A stretch of DNA of 23,581 nt, taken from Acidobacteriota bacterium (GTDB lineage Bacteria; Acidobacteriota; UBA6911; RPQK01; JAPXNP01). The stretch lies in contig JAUWTT010000005.1 of the NCBI GenBank assembly GCA_030614585.1, forward strand, positions 1 through 23,581, read 5' to 3'. Below, piece by piece: positions 17,643 to 23,581 of this stretch. A program made the translations under genes and the position numbers. Within the stretch, counting starts at the first letter, position 1. Each line of letters opens with the position of its first letter. Under the pieces are notes generated by a model, which was not told the origin of the DNA, searched no databases, and saw only the letters and a program-made list of their open reading frames with translations.

Positions 17643-18674
17643 TTATTCGGTGTCCTTCGTGGACGTTTTGGTTTCTGTACTTGGAGCTGCGTCATCAGGA
17701 TACGTTTCTGCCAACCTGTGTATCTCAAAGGTGAATTGATGAAAAAGCTCCTTCCAGTGTTTCGCCTCCTCGGGAGTGTATTTGTAAAAGCCTCGACAGT
17801 TGGAAATACCCTTTGCTCCTGATTCAACGGTGTCTTTCATTAAGCGAGGGACTTCCGGACTGCTGTTCAATTCTGGAAGCAGGTCCCGCATCACTTTTTC
17901 GTAGGCAGAAACTCCCATCAGGTCCATATAGCGAAACGGGCCGGCAAACGTGATCCAGTAGCCAACATCATTACGAACAGAACGATCGACATCCTCAATG
18001 CCGGCAATACCTGACTCCACGAGGTGAAAGGCTTCCCGAAACATGGCATAGCAGATGCGATTGGCTATGAAACCTCGTATGTCACGCCGGACCAGCGTAG
18101 GCTCCTTGGACCAGAGGCAGGCTAGTTCTGTGACATATTCCACACACTGTGGAGCTGTCTCCTCTCCCATGATGATTTCCAGGAATCGACCTATGTGCGC
18201 CGGTTCGGTCCAGTGGATGCCGAGAAGTCGTTCAGGATGACACATTCCCTTCTGCAGTAGGGTCAAAGGGATCGCAGAGGTATTGCTGCCGATGACCGCC
18301 GTCGGAGGAATGACCTTTTCAACAGCATTGAAGGTCTGGCGTTTAGCCTCGATATCTTCTGAGATACATTCGATGACCAGGTGACTTCCCTCGAGATGTG
18401 CGAGGTCACCTGTGATCCGGAAGCGTTCCACGAGTTCGGATGAACTTGATTCAAGGAAACCCTCCCGAATCAGTTCCTCGAGCTGTGCCCTGACTTCCTC
18501 CGGCGCTCGCCGCCGCTGCTCACTATCCGACTCGAGGCCGACGACGGGATGTCCTGCGGCCAGCAGGCAGCTGACAATGCTGGTGCCCATCAGCCCTACG
18601 CCGATGACTCCGACAGGGATATCCGCAGCATTTAGTTCCGGGTGTTGTCCTGAATCAGCAGCATCTATAGACAT
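17643..18674 (-). CDS. 3-hydroxyacyl-CoA dehydrogenase family protein
   Basis: 343 residues. Rossmann fold starts at VGVIGVGLMGTSIVSCLLAAGH (about residues 22-43). The family Ser-Asn-Thr-Ser motif (VIGSNTSAIPLTLL) and a His-Glu pair region (LLGIHWTEPAHIGRFLEIIMG) follow; the usual HFFNP is replaced by HWTEP, a sign of a substrate other than ordinary 3-hydroxyacyl-CoA. The C-terminal helical domain includes DIRGFIANRICYAMFREA and DVGYWITFAGPFRYMDLMG. It lacks an enoyl-CoA hydratase fusion. Related dehydrogenases oxidise 3-hydroxybutyryl-CoA, L-gulonate or carnitine. It sits 20 nt after the amidohydrolase gene and 16 nt before the DUF1080 gene. Confidence 0.88.
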   Translation of the reverse strand: MSIDAADSGQHPELNAADIPVGVIGVGLMGTSIVSCLLAAGHPVVGLESDSEQRRRAPEEVRAQLEELIREGFLESSSSELVERFRITGDLAHLEGSHLVIECISEDIEAKRQTFNAVEKVIPPTAVIGSNTSAIPLTLLQKGMCHPERLLGIHWTEPAHIGRFLEIIMGEETAPQCVEYVTELACLWSKEPTLVRRDIRGFIANRICYAMFREAFHLVESGIAGIEDVDRSVRNDVGYWITFAGPFRYMDLMGVSAYEKVMRDLLPELNSSPEVPRLMKDTVESGAKGISNCRGFYKYTPEEAKHWKELFHQFTFEIHRLAETYPDDAAPSTETKTSTKDTE

Positions 18675-18694
18675 CGTCCATTTACTCCCTTTGG

Positions 18695-20335
18695 TTATCT
18701 ATCCCCTAAGATCTCAGATAGAGTCTCGGTAATCCGCTTTGGACACCTTCCGTAAGGTTCACGGAGAGCACAGCCCGGGGTGGCCCCAGTTGGCTCACCG
18801 TCGAAAAGTGTCGGTCCTCCGTTTACGGCAACGAAGTGCACCCCTTCGGCATTGCTGATCGGATTCTCATAAGTGGCGGTGTCCTTCAATTCATCGGGGT
18901 CAAGAACCACAAGATCAGCTTTGGCGCCGGGTCTCAATATTCCCCGATCCAGGAACCCGAGTCGACGAGTCGCCGCGGAAGTCATTTTACGAATACCTTC
19001 TTCCCAGGTGAGCAGCTGCAAGTCACGAACATATCGTGAAAGGAATCGACTGTGGGCTCCCCATCCGCGGGGGTGAGGTCGGGTACCTATCAGGATTGCA
19101 TCGCTGGCTACCATGTGAGCCGGATGCTGCATGATGGTGCGGACATTTCCCTCATCGCCTATGTGAACAAAACAGGAGACCCCCAGGTCCGTCTCAACTA
19201 ATAGATCGATGAAAAACTCGAATGGCGTTTTTCGATAACGTGCTGCAGCATCGGGAACAGAAAGTCCAACGATGGACGGATCATGCTTCCCGAGAATACT
19301 GCCGATTTGGATAATGTCCCAGCCCAGAGGCATCCCAAAGAACCCGTCAGAGCCGGACACTTCCATCTCATGGCGTAATCGAGTTTGATGCCGGGATGAT
19401 TGCAGACGCGTAATTGTTGCGTCTGTTCCACCCTCCTGGATCCAGCCAGGCAGCAATGAGTGCAGATACGTGTTGCCTGCCAGGTATGGATAACTGTCCA
19501 GAGTGATTTCGACACCTTCTTTACGAGCTTTGTCGATGGCAGACAGGAGCTCTGATGCTCGTCCCTTATTGGTTTCGGTACTCACATGGCAGTGAGTCAG
19601 GTGGAGCGGTACCCCGGCTGAGCGTGCTGTCTCGATACAGTCATAGTTTGCCTGCAAGACTTCCGGGCCATAGTTGCGATGGTGGGGACAGTAGAAGCCG
19701 TTGAACGGGCGCAGGGCGTTACATAAGGCTACGACCTCCTCGTCGGAGGCATACATGGCAGGCACATATGTCAGGCCGGTGGACAGTCCGACTGCCCCTT
19801 CCTCCATTCCTTGAGCGACGAGAGCTTGCATCGTATGGAGTTCTTTTTCGGTAGGTGGCCGGTTGTCCAGACCAACCACAGCCATGCGAATGGTCCCATG
19901 TGGTACCAGCATCGCGACGTTGACAGCGGTTGTTCCTTCGAAACGATCCAGGTAGGTTGTGATCGTGCTCCAGTTCCATTTAACATCGAGAGATCCGTTC
20001 CAGCCGGCCAACTGCCGGCGCAGGACGTCAGCTGTTTCTGGAGTGACCGGAGCCAATCCCAGTCCATCGTGGCCAAGGACCTCGGTGGTTATTCCCTGGC
20101 GGATCTTGCATTCCGGAACTGGATTGGCGAGAAGCTGAAGATCGGAGTGAGTGTGCACATCTACGAAGCCAGGGCACACAATGCGGGAATCGGCGTTAAT
20201 CGTGGTTCTTGCGGATGTACCGGCGAGATTCCCGATCTCGACTATCCTGTCCCCTTGGACGGCAAGATCTGCCCAAAACCAAGGCCCGCCAGATCCGTCG
20301 ATGATACGGCCTCCTGTGATTAGTAGATCGTACAT
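18695..20335 (-). CDS. N-acyl-D-amino-acid deacylase family amidohydrolase
   Basis: 546 residues; a cytoplasmic metal-dependent amidohydrolase. It starts MYDLLITGGRIIDGSGGPW, with metal site HTHSD in CPGFVDVHTHSDL (about 59-65). Further ligands are expected in FYCPHHRNYG, LHLTHCHVS and VASDAILIG, followed by HPRGWGAHSRFLSRYVR and the end sheet ILRPGAKADLVVLDPDEL. Family members release free amino acids from N-acyl-D-amino acids. In D-aminoacylases a Cys in a Gly-Asn-Cys-Gly turn binds metal; here the turn is Gly-His-Asp-Gly (TTEVLGHDGLGLAP), so an Asp would replace it. This variant is known in amidohydrolases of this group, and substrate specificity may differ. It starts 50 nt after the aminotransferase gene. 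Confidence 0.9.
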   Translation of the reverse strand: MYDLLITGGRIIDGSGGPWFWADLAVQGDRIVEIGNLAGTSARTTINADSRIVCPGFVDVHTHSDLQLLANPVPECKIRQGITTEVLGHDGLGLAPVTPETADVLRRQLAGWNGSLDVKWNWSTITTYLDRFEGTTAVNVAMLVPHGTIRMAVVGLDNRPPTEKELHTMQALVAQGMEEGAVGLSTGLTYVPAMYASDEEVVALCNALRPFNGFYCPHHRNYGPEVLQANYDCIETARSAGVPLHLTHCHVSTETNKGRASELLSAIDKARKEGVEITLDSYPYLAGNTYLHSLLPGWIQEGGTDATITRLQSSRHQTRLRHEMEVSGSDGFFGMPLGWDIIQIGSILGKHDPSIVGLSVPDAAARYRKTPFEFFIDLLVETDLGVSCFVHIGDEGNVRTIMQHPAHMVASDAILIGTRPHPRGWGAHSRFLSRYVRDLQLLTWEEGIRKMTSAATRRLGFLDRGILRPGAKADLVVLDPDELKDTATYENPISNAEGVHFVAVNGGPTLFDGEPTGATPGCALREPYGRCPKRITETLSEILGDR

Positions 20336-20385
20336 ATTATCCCCGCGCTTCTTTCAATTTGACCAACATGCCTGCTCCGGGCTGC

Positions 20386-21687
20386 CTATGCCTCCCGCAG
20401 TACCTCCTCCACGGTTTCCAGAGTCTTCTCAACATGTGTGTCGGTATGGGCTGTTGAGACATACCAGATGCCTCGTTCGAGCAGACGCACTCCTCTCTCC
20501 AACATGCCTACTGCAAAACGCTCGTAGCGTTTCTGGTCGCAGTTCGATATGAGGCCTCGATAATCTTCAATCTTCTCTACGTCGGTGAACGATAGATGAA
20601 ATGCCGTTGGTAGTCCCGTTACGAGTAAGGGGACTCCAGTCCGCTGGGCGATCTCCCTTATACCGGCCATGAGAGATGTTCCGATCGATTCAAGATGTCC
20701 GTAGATAGCAGCCTCGTCCGATTGAAGCTGCTCCAAGGCAGCAGCGGTCGCGGCCATGGAAATCACGTTACTATTAAAGGTACCCGAATGATTGACGCCT
20801 TCTTCAAAGAGTCGCATGTATACTGCTTTTCCCACCAGAGCAGCATTAGGAAAACCGCCGGCCATCGCTTTCCCAAACGTCGCGAGGTCGGGGGTAACGC
20901 CGAATCGCCCCTGGGCTCCCTTCAGACCCAGACGAAAGCCCGTGATGACCTCATCCATGATCAACAACGCCCCATACTCGTCACAGAGCTTCCGCAGGCC
21001 TTGTAGAAACCCTGGAGCCGGCTTGATCGCTCCGTTATTACACATCATCGGCTCCGTGATAATCGCCGCTATATCGCTTCCTTCTTTACTGAAGAGCTCT
21101 TCTACGAGGGTGAGATCATTCCAGGGCAGGACCGCACACTCCGACAGGGTGCTGTGGGCCTGTCCTTGAGATGAGGGAGCGACATTGGGGCATTGCCGGG
21201 GCCCCAACTTCTCAAGCGGAGGAGCTACACTGATTAACACATTATCGAACCACCCGTGGTAGTGCCCCTCGAAGCGAAGGAACTTCGTTCTTCCCGTGGC
21301 TGCCCGAGCCAGTCGGATGGCCGCCTGTACCACTTCCGAACCGCTCAGGCTGAACCTGCAGAGTTCGGCACACGGAATCAGTTTCACGAGTTCTTCCGCA
21401 ACCGTGATCTCTAATTTGTGCTGACCCGCAAACAGCTGGCCGCGGCCCATGGCCTGTTCCACGGCAGCAAGGACATTCGGATGAGAGTGGCCCAGCAGCA
21501 GGGGCCCCTGGCCGAGAACGTAGTCAATGTAGCCGTTCCCATCTGCGTCGTAAATCATCGCACCGTCAGCTCTCTCGAAAAACAGTGGCAAGGGTTTAGC
21601 GAGCAGGCGGACATTGCTGCTCACTCCCGCCGCCAACGAATTCCGGGCTCGTCTGTACAGTTCCTCGGATCGAGGCCAATTTCCCAT
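20386..21687 (-). CDS. Class III PLP aminotransferase (GSA-aminomutase-like)
   Basis: 433 residues, PLP fold type I. Seen: YDADGNGYIDYVLGQGPLLLGH near the start, the phosphate-binding SLSGSEVVQAAIRLARAATG, EGHYHGWFDNV, the cofactor Asp in LLIMDEVITGFRLG, and the Schiff-base Lys in LATFGKAMAGGFPNAALVG, then NHSGTFNSNVISMAA. It resembles glutamate-1-semialdehyde 2,1-aminomutase, but its operon partners (deacylase, hydroxyacyl dehydrogenase) suggest catabolic transamination of a primary or beta-amine rather than heme synthesis, so hemL is not assigned. GGAG lies 7 nt before the ATG. First gene of the four-gene minus-strand operon, behind the promoter and inverted repeat at 21761-21810. Confidence 0.9.
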   Translation of the reverse strand: MGNWPRSEELYRRARNSLAAGVSSNVRLLAKPLPLFFERADGAMIYDADGNGYIDYVLGQGPLLLGHSHPNVLAAVEQAMGRGQLFAGQHKLEITVAEELVKLIPCAELCRFSLSGSEVVQAAIRLARAATGRTKFLRFEGHYHGWFDNVLISVAPPLEKLGPRQCPNVAPSSQGQAHSTLSECAVLPWNDLTLVEELFSKEGSDIAAIITEPMMCNNGAIKPAPGFLQGLRKLCDEYGALLIMDEVITGFRLGLKGAQGRFGVTPDLATFGKAMAGGFPNAALVGKAVYMRLFEEGVNHSGTFNSNVISMAATAAALEQLQSDEAAIYGHLESIGTSLMAGIREIAQRTGVPLLVTGLPTAFHLSFTDVEKIEDYRGLISNCDQKRYERFAVGMLERGVRLLERGIWYVSTAHTDTHVEKTLETVEEVLREA

Positions 21688-21760
21688 GACTCGGCTCCTT
21701 CCCCCAGATCGTGCAGAAGGCGTTTACCAGTTAGACAATCGGTACTGAATTGTCGAGTCG

Positions 21761-21789
21761 AGTAACCTATACACCGTCCGGTTTGTCAA
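21761..21789 (-). promoter_or_regulatory. Candidate sigma70-type promoter of the four-gene operon
   Basis: On the minus strand TTGACA (21784-21789) is a perfect -35. With a 17-nt spacer, GTTACT (21761-21766) is a weak -10. The start codon is 74 nt downstream. Confidence 0.45.
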
Positions 21790-21810
21790 GCAAGAGATTT
21801 GTTTGCTTGA
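21786..21810. promoter_or_regulatory. 8-bp inverted repeat overlapping the -35 box (candidate operator)
   Basis: Perfect arms TCAAGCAA (21786-21793) and TTGCTTGA (21803-21810) with a 9-bp centre. The left arm covers four bases of the -35 box, a typical repressor position. No regulator gene is adjacent. Confidence 0.5.
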
Positions 21811-21828
21811 GCGGCGGTGCACACCAGG

Positions 21829-21875
21829 CCCGACTGCGAGGGCCTCAGTCGCGAGGCCTTGTCGGGACGGCTTTT
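21829..21875. other. Strong nested hairpin in the intergenic region
   Basis: Outer stem CCCGAC/GTCGGG (21829-21834, 21861-21866) and inner stem GGCCTC/GAGGCC (21841-21846, 21853-21858), then ACGGCTTTT on the plus strand. It resembles an intrinsic terminator but follows no visible plus-strand gene. It is upstream of the minus-strand promoter, so not in that transcript. Apart from this, the promoter sites and the remnant at 22080-22202, I see nothing in 21688-22240. Confidence 0.5.
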
Positions 21876-22079
21876 ATAACCCGCCAAGGGTGGGTCTCTA
21901 CCGCCCCCCTACGCAACCTCGTGAGAAATACTGGTTAGATGGCTGTTAAACAAAAAGACTTGACAAAAGAAACAATAGACGAACATAATCTTACACAAGA
22001 GTCAATTCTTCTTTATGTGCCACTTACAACCCTGAGAGGTGCCCAATGGGTAGAGCGCTTGCCATCCTTTATGGTGTGA

Positions 22080-22202
22080 TTGCTGGAGAGCGTTCATGGC
22101 GAAGTTTATCGGCGCTACCAGGAAGAGGTCCCCATGTTGATCCCATGGAAGGGTGCCAAAGGCTCTGATCTCGCCGCCGATTCCGGCCAGCCGAGTTCTG
22201 TT
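22080..22202 (+). pseudogene. Possible remnant of an isoprenylcysteine/phospholipid methyltransferase C-terminus
   Basis: In the frame opened by ATG 21939, a short 46-residue peptide ends at TGA 22077-22079. The same frame then reads LLESVHGEVYRRYQEEVPML followed by IPWKGAKG, and runs to a TGA near 22209. The pattern Gly-x-x-Tyr-x-x-Tyr-x-x-x-Val-Pro-x-x-Ile-Pro-Trp resembles the C-terminal end of the ICMT/PEMT membrane methyltransferase family. The membrane helices that should precede it are missing. The 21939-22076 part is AT-rich and lacks a ribosome site. I read this as a decayed fragment, or chance; weak evidence. Confidence 0.25.
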
Positions 22203-22240
22203 CATGAATGAGATTGTCGTTAAATTAAGGAGAAAACATT

Positions 22241-22492
22241 TTGCTATTTCACATCACGCAAACCCACACTGCCGAGAGTTGTCCGAAGGATGAGGGTGGT
22301 TCGAAATCGCTCTACGACCCGAATGTCGTGGGGTTGAAGGTGATAGGGATCTTCGGAGCTTTTGCCGAGCACGAAATCTACTATCTGGTGGAAACCGACG
22401 ATATGGAGGCCATCCAGAAATTCCTCTTTCCCGGGTTCAAGCGCTGTACCTGCAGAATTACACCTGTCGTGGAAGAGCCGATCGATAAGTAA
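22241..22492 (+). CDS. Small DUF3303-like protein (dimeric alpha/beta-barrel type)
   Basis: 83 residues starting at TTG, supported by AAGGAG at 22227-22232 with an 8-nt spacer; no ATG in frame fits. It begins MLFHITQTHTAESCP and continues GLKVIGIFGAFAEHEIYYLV, ETDDMEAIQKFLFPGFKRC and a final beta strand CRITPVVEEP. The beta-alpha-beta pattern, with MLFHITxTH at the start and the ETDDxEAIxxFL helix, fits the small DUF3303/ABM-like ferredoxin-fold family, usually homodimers of unknown function. Cytoplasmic. It precedes the ArsM-like methyltransferase on the same strand but is separated from it by a heptamer repeat array, so co-transcription is possible but not evident. Confidence 0.75.
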   Translation: MLFHITQTHTAESCPKDEGGSKSLYDPNVVGLKVIGIFGAFAEHEIYYLVETDDMEAIQKFLFPGFKRCTCRITPVVEEPIDK

Positions 22493-22493
22493 C

Positions 22494-22696
22494 GGGAGCT
22501 GGGAGCTGAAGAAAGTGCGAAGTGTGAAGTGAAACGACGAAGTACGAACGACGAACGGCGAACTTGAGGTTTGAGATTTGAGATTTGACATTTGGCACTT
22601 GGGTCTTACTCCCCAGGGACTGGGAACTCGTCGAAGTGCGAATGACGAACTTGGCACTTGACATGTGGCACTTGACATTTGACATTTGGCATTTGG
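22494..22696 (+). repeat. Degenerate heptanucleotide repeat array
   Basis: Near-continuous 7-bp periodicity in two blocks. 22494-22605 reads GGGAGCT twice, then GTGCGAA, GTGTGAA, GACGAAG, TACGAAC, GACGAAC, GGCGAAC, TTGAGGT, TTGAGAT twice, TTGACAT, TTGGCAC. After a disordered 28-nt spacer, 22634-22696 resumes with GTGCGAA-like and CACTTGA/CATTTGA/CATTTGG units. The unit changes stepwise along the array. It fills the gap between the DUF3303-like gene and the methyltransferase gene. Confidence 0.85.
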
Positions 22697-22735
22697 GCCA
22701 GAGTGTAGAATGTTGCTGGAGGGAGTTCGCTGGTT

Positions 22736-23485
22736 GTGAAGGTGCCTGGCAGGTCAAAGAGATTCAACTTGAAAGAAGGTGTCCGGAAGGCGTATTCAGC
22801 TGCAGCTGAAAAGCCTGCAAGAAAGCACCCGTTTCCGGTGGGTGTGGCCTTTGCTCGAAGCGTCGGGTATCCGAAATCGATCCTGGCCGAGATGCCGGCA
22901 AGCTCAACGGAGTCCTTTGCGGGTGTCTCCAATGTCTCGATCTTTGCGGACATACCCGCTGGAACGAGAGTCCTCGATCTAGGATGCGGAGCTGGTCTTG
23001 ACTCATTGATCGCTGCCGGTAGAACCGGACCCGCCGGTCACGTGATTGGAATCGATTTCAGTGATGCCATGTTACAGAGAGCTCAGGAGGCTGCCGATGA
23101 ACTGGGAACCAGGAACAGTGAGTTCAAGAAGGCAAACGTAGGGGAACTTCCGCTCGAAGACTCGACGATAGATGTTGCACTTGTGAACGGCATCTTCAAC
23201 TTGAACCGTGATCGAAATCCCATCTTTTCCGAGTTGGCTCGAGTGATGAAGTCGAATGGCGCGGCTTTTGTTGCCGAACTCATTCTTAAAGAACCTTTGG
23301 CCGAAGAGGAGACCAGAGACGAAGACAACTGGTTTGCCTGAATTGCCGGAGCAAAGGAAGGCGGCGCCTTTTTGAAAGAGTTTCAAGACGCAGGTTTCCG
23401 TGAGGCCGGCATCATCCGAACCTACCGAAACGAGCGAACCAAGAACCCGAAGGTGCTGGCAGTCCACGTTGTGGCCCAGCGTTGA
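22736..23485 (+). CDS. ArsM-like SAM methyltransferase, candidate selenoprotein (in-frame TGA = Sec202)
   Basis: 249 residues if TGA 23339-23341 is read as selenocysteine, 201 if it stops. Start GTG 22736, uncertain (GGAGGG lies about 12 nt upstream). Class I methyltransferase: N-terminal VRKAYSAAAEKP, SAM motif I VLDLGCGAGLDSLIAA (78-93), acidic loop VIGIDFSDAML, motif IV VALVNGIFNLN, and AELILKEPLAEE. The TGA falls in DNWFA-[TGA]-IAGAKEG, where ArsM-type homologues have a conserved Cys before IAGA. After it the frame continues LKEFQDAGFREAGIIRTYR to a TGA at 23483-23485. A SECIS-like hairpin follows. The other thiols of true arsenite methyltransferases are absent (only Cys84), so the substrate is open. 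Alternative: a nonsense-mutated pseudogene. Confidence 0.78.
23339..23373 (+). promoter_or_regulatory. Candidate bacterial SECIS element with its TGA
   Basis: The TGA is followed by 21 nt and then a 3-nt apical loop GGC (23363-23365) on an 8-bp stem (23355-23362 with 23366-23373: five Watson-Crick pairs next to the loop, then two G-U and one A-U). Known bacterial SECIS criteria are a loop 16-37 nt after UGA with a G among its first two bases; both are met. The stem is coding sequence, as in bacteria. Confidence 0.6.
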
Positions 23486-23506
23486 ATTCTTAGCCCGGAT
23501 AATTTT

Positions 23507-23524
23507 CACCACCAAGCCGCCAAG
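23507..23524 (+). repeat. ACCACCAAG-type repeat, single arm
   Basis: CACCACCAAGCCGCCAAG, 21 nt after the methyltransferase frame ends; same word family as the hairpins at 12331-12418 and 16771-16839. No second arm lies within the window. Confidence 0.55.
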
Positions 23525-23553
23525 AAAATATCACCCAGAAAAGGTCACAATCT

Positions 23554-23581
23554 ATCGGCATCCGGCATCCGGCATCCGGCA
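23554..23581 (+). repeat. Heptanucleotide repeat TCCGGCA, continues past window edge
   Basis: Four 7-bp units (ATCGGCA then TCCGGCA three times) run into the right edge. The unit length equals that of the array at 22494-22696, on the other side of the methyltransferase gene. Confidence 0.8.

Noticed and set aside
17627..17827. Extended N-terminus of the DUF1080 protein
   Set aside because: The extension overlaps the preceding dehydrogenase gene, and the signal peptide with a good ribosome site begins at 17626.
20386..21687. hemL (glutamate-1-semialdehyde aminomutase)
   Set aside because: The fold and motifs are similar, but the operon is catabolic in character and no heme genes are nearby, so the symbol was not given.
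22002..22205. 67-residue open frame on the minus strand
   Set aside because: No ribosome site or family pattern; the opposite strand shows a better, though weak, methyltransferase-like signal.
22494..22696. CRISPR-like or minisatellite array
   Set aside because: The unit is 7 bp and contiguous with no spacers; no cas genes are nearby.

Overview
The window (23.6 kb) looks like the chromosome of an environmental bacterium of the Planctomycetes-Verrucomicrobia type or a neighbouring phylum. That is inference: two Tat-exported Gfo/Idh/MocA oxidoreductases, a secreted DUF1080 protein, a very large secreted glycosidase-like protein, several PAS-rich signalling proteins, and intergenic sequence full of small repeats (7-bp arrays, ACCACCAAG-type hairpins). 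No rRNA, tRNA, transposase, CRISPR array or phage gene was seen.

Layout. (1) 1-2214, minus: a histidine kinase with two c-type-heme-like motifs in its extracytoplasmic sensor, overlapping a CheY-like response regulator cut by the left edge. (2) 2371-5962: a large secreted protein flanked by two direct copies of a 190-bp non-coding element with a conserved predicted stem-loop. (3) 6064-10856, plus: a NarL-type histidine kinase, its LuxR-type response regulator, and a PAS-PAS-PP2C (RsbU/SpoIIE) phosphatase. (4) 11027-13815: two convergent Tat-exported Gfo/Idh/MocA oxidoreductases sharing a long hairpin between their ends. (5) 13953-16636, minus: a solute-binding protein overlapping a membrane glycerophosphodiester phosphodiesterase. 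(6) 16898-21687, minus: a four-gene operon (class III aminotransferase, N-acyl-D-amino-acid-deacylase-like amidohydrolase, 3-hydroxyacyl-CoA-dehydrogenase-like protein, DUF1080 protein) behind a promoter overlapped by an 8-bp inverted repeat. (7) 21690-23581, plus: a gene remnant, a small DUF3303-like gene, a heptanucleotide array and an ArsM-like methyltransferase.

The most interesting item is that last gene. Its reading frame is interrupted by one TGA (23339-23341), exactly where ArsM-type methyltransferases carry a conserved Cys in a Cys-(Ile/Val)-Ala-Gly-Ala motif. The frame continues with the expected family C-terminus for 47 more codons. A hairpin with a GG-starting apical loop lies 21 nt after the TGA, in the range used for bacterial SECIS elements. 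I read it as a candidate selenoprotein methyltransferase (Sec202) that ordinary annotation would truncate at 201 residues.

How the genes work together (inference): regions 1-3 are signal reception and output. The four-gene operon looks catabolic: deacylation of an N-acyl amino compound, transamination, NAD-linked oxidation of a hydroxyacid or hydroxyacyl intermediate, plus an exported DUF1080 protein. The substrate cannot be read from sequence.
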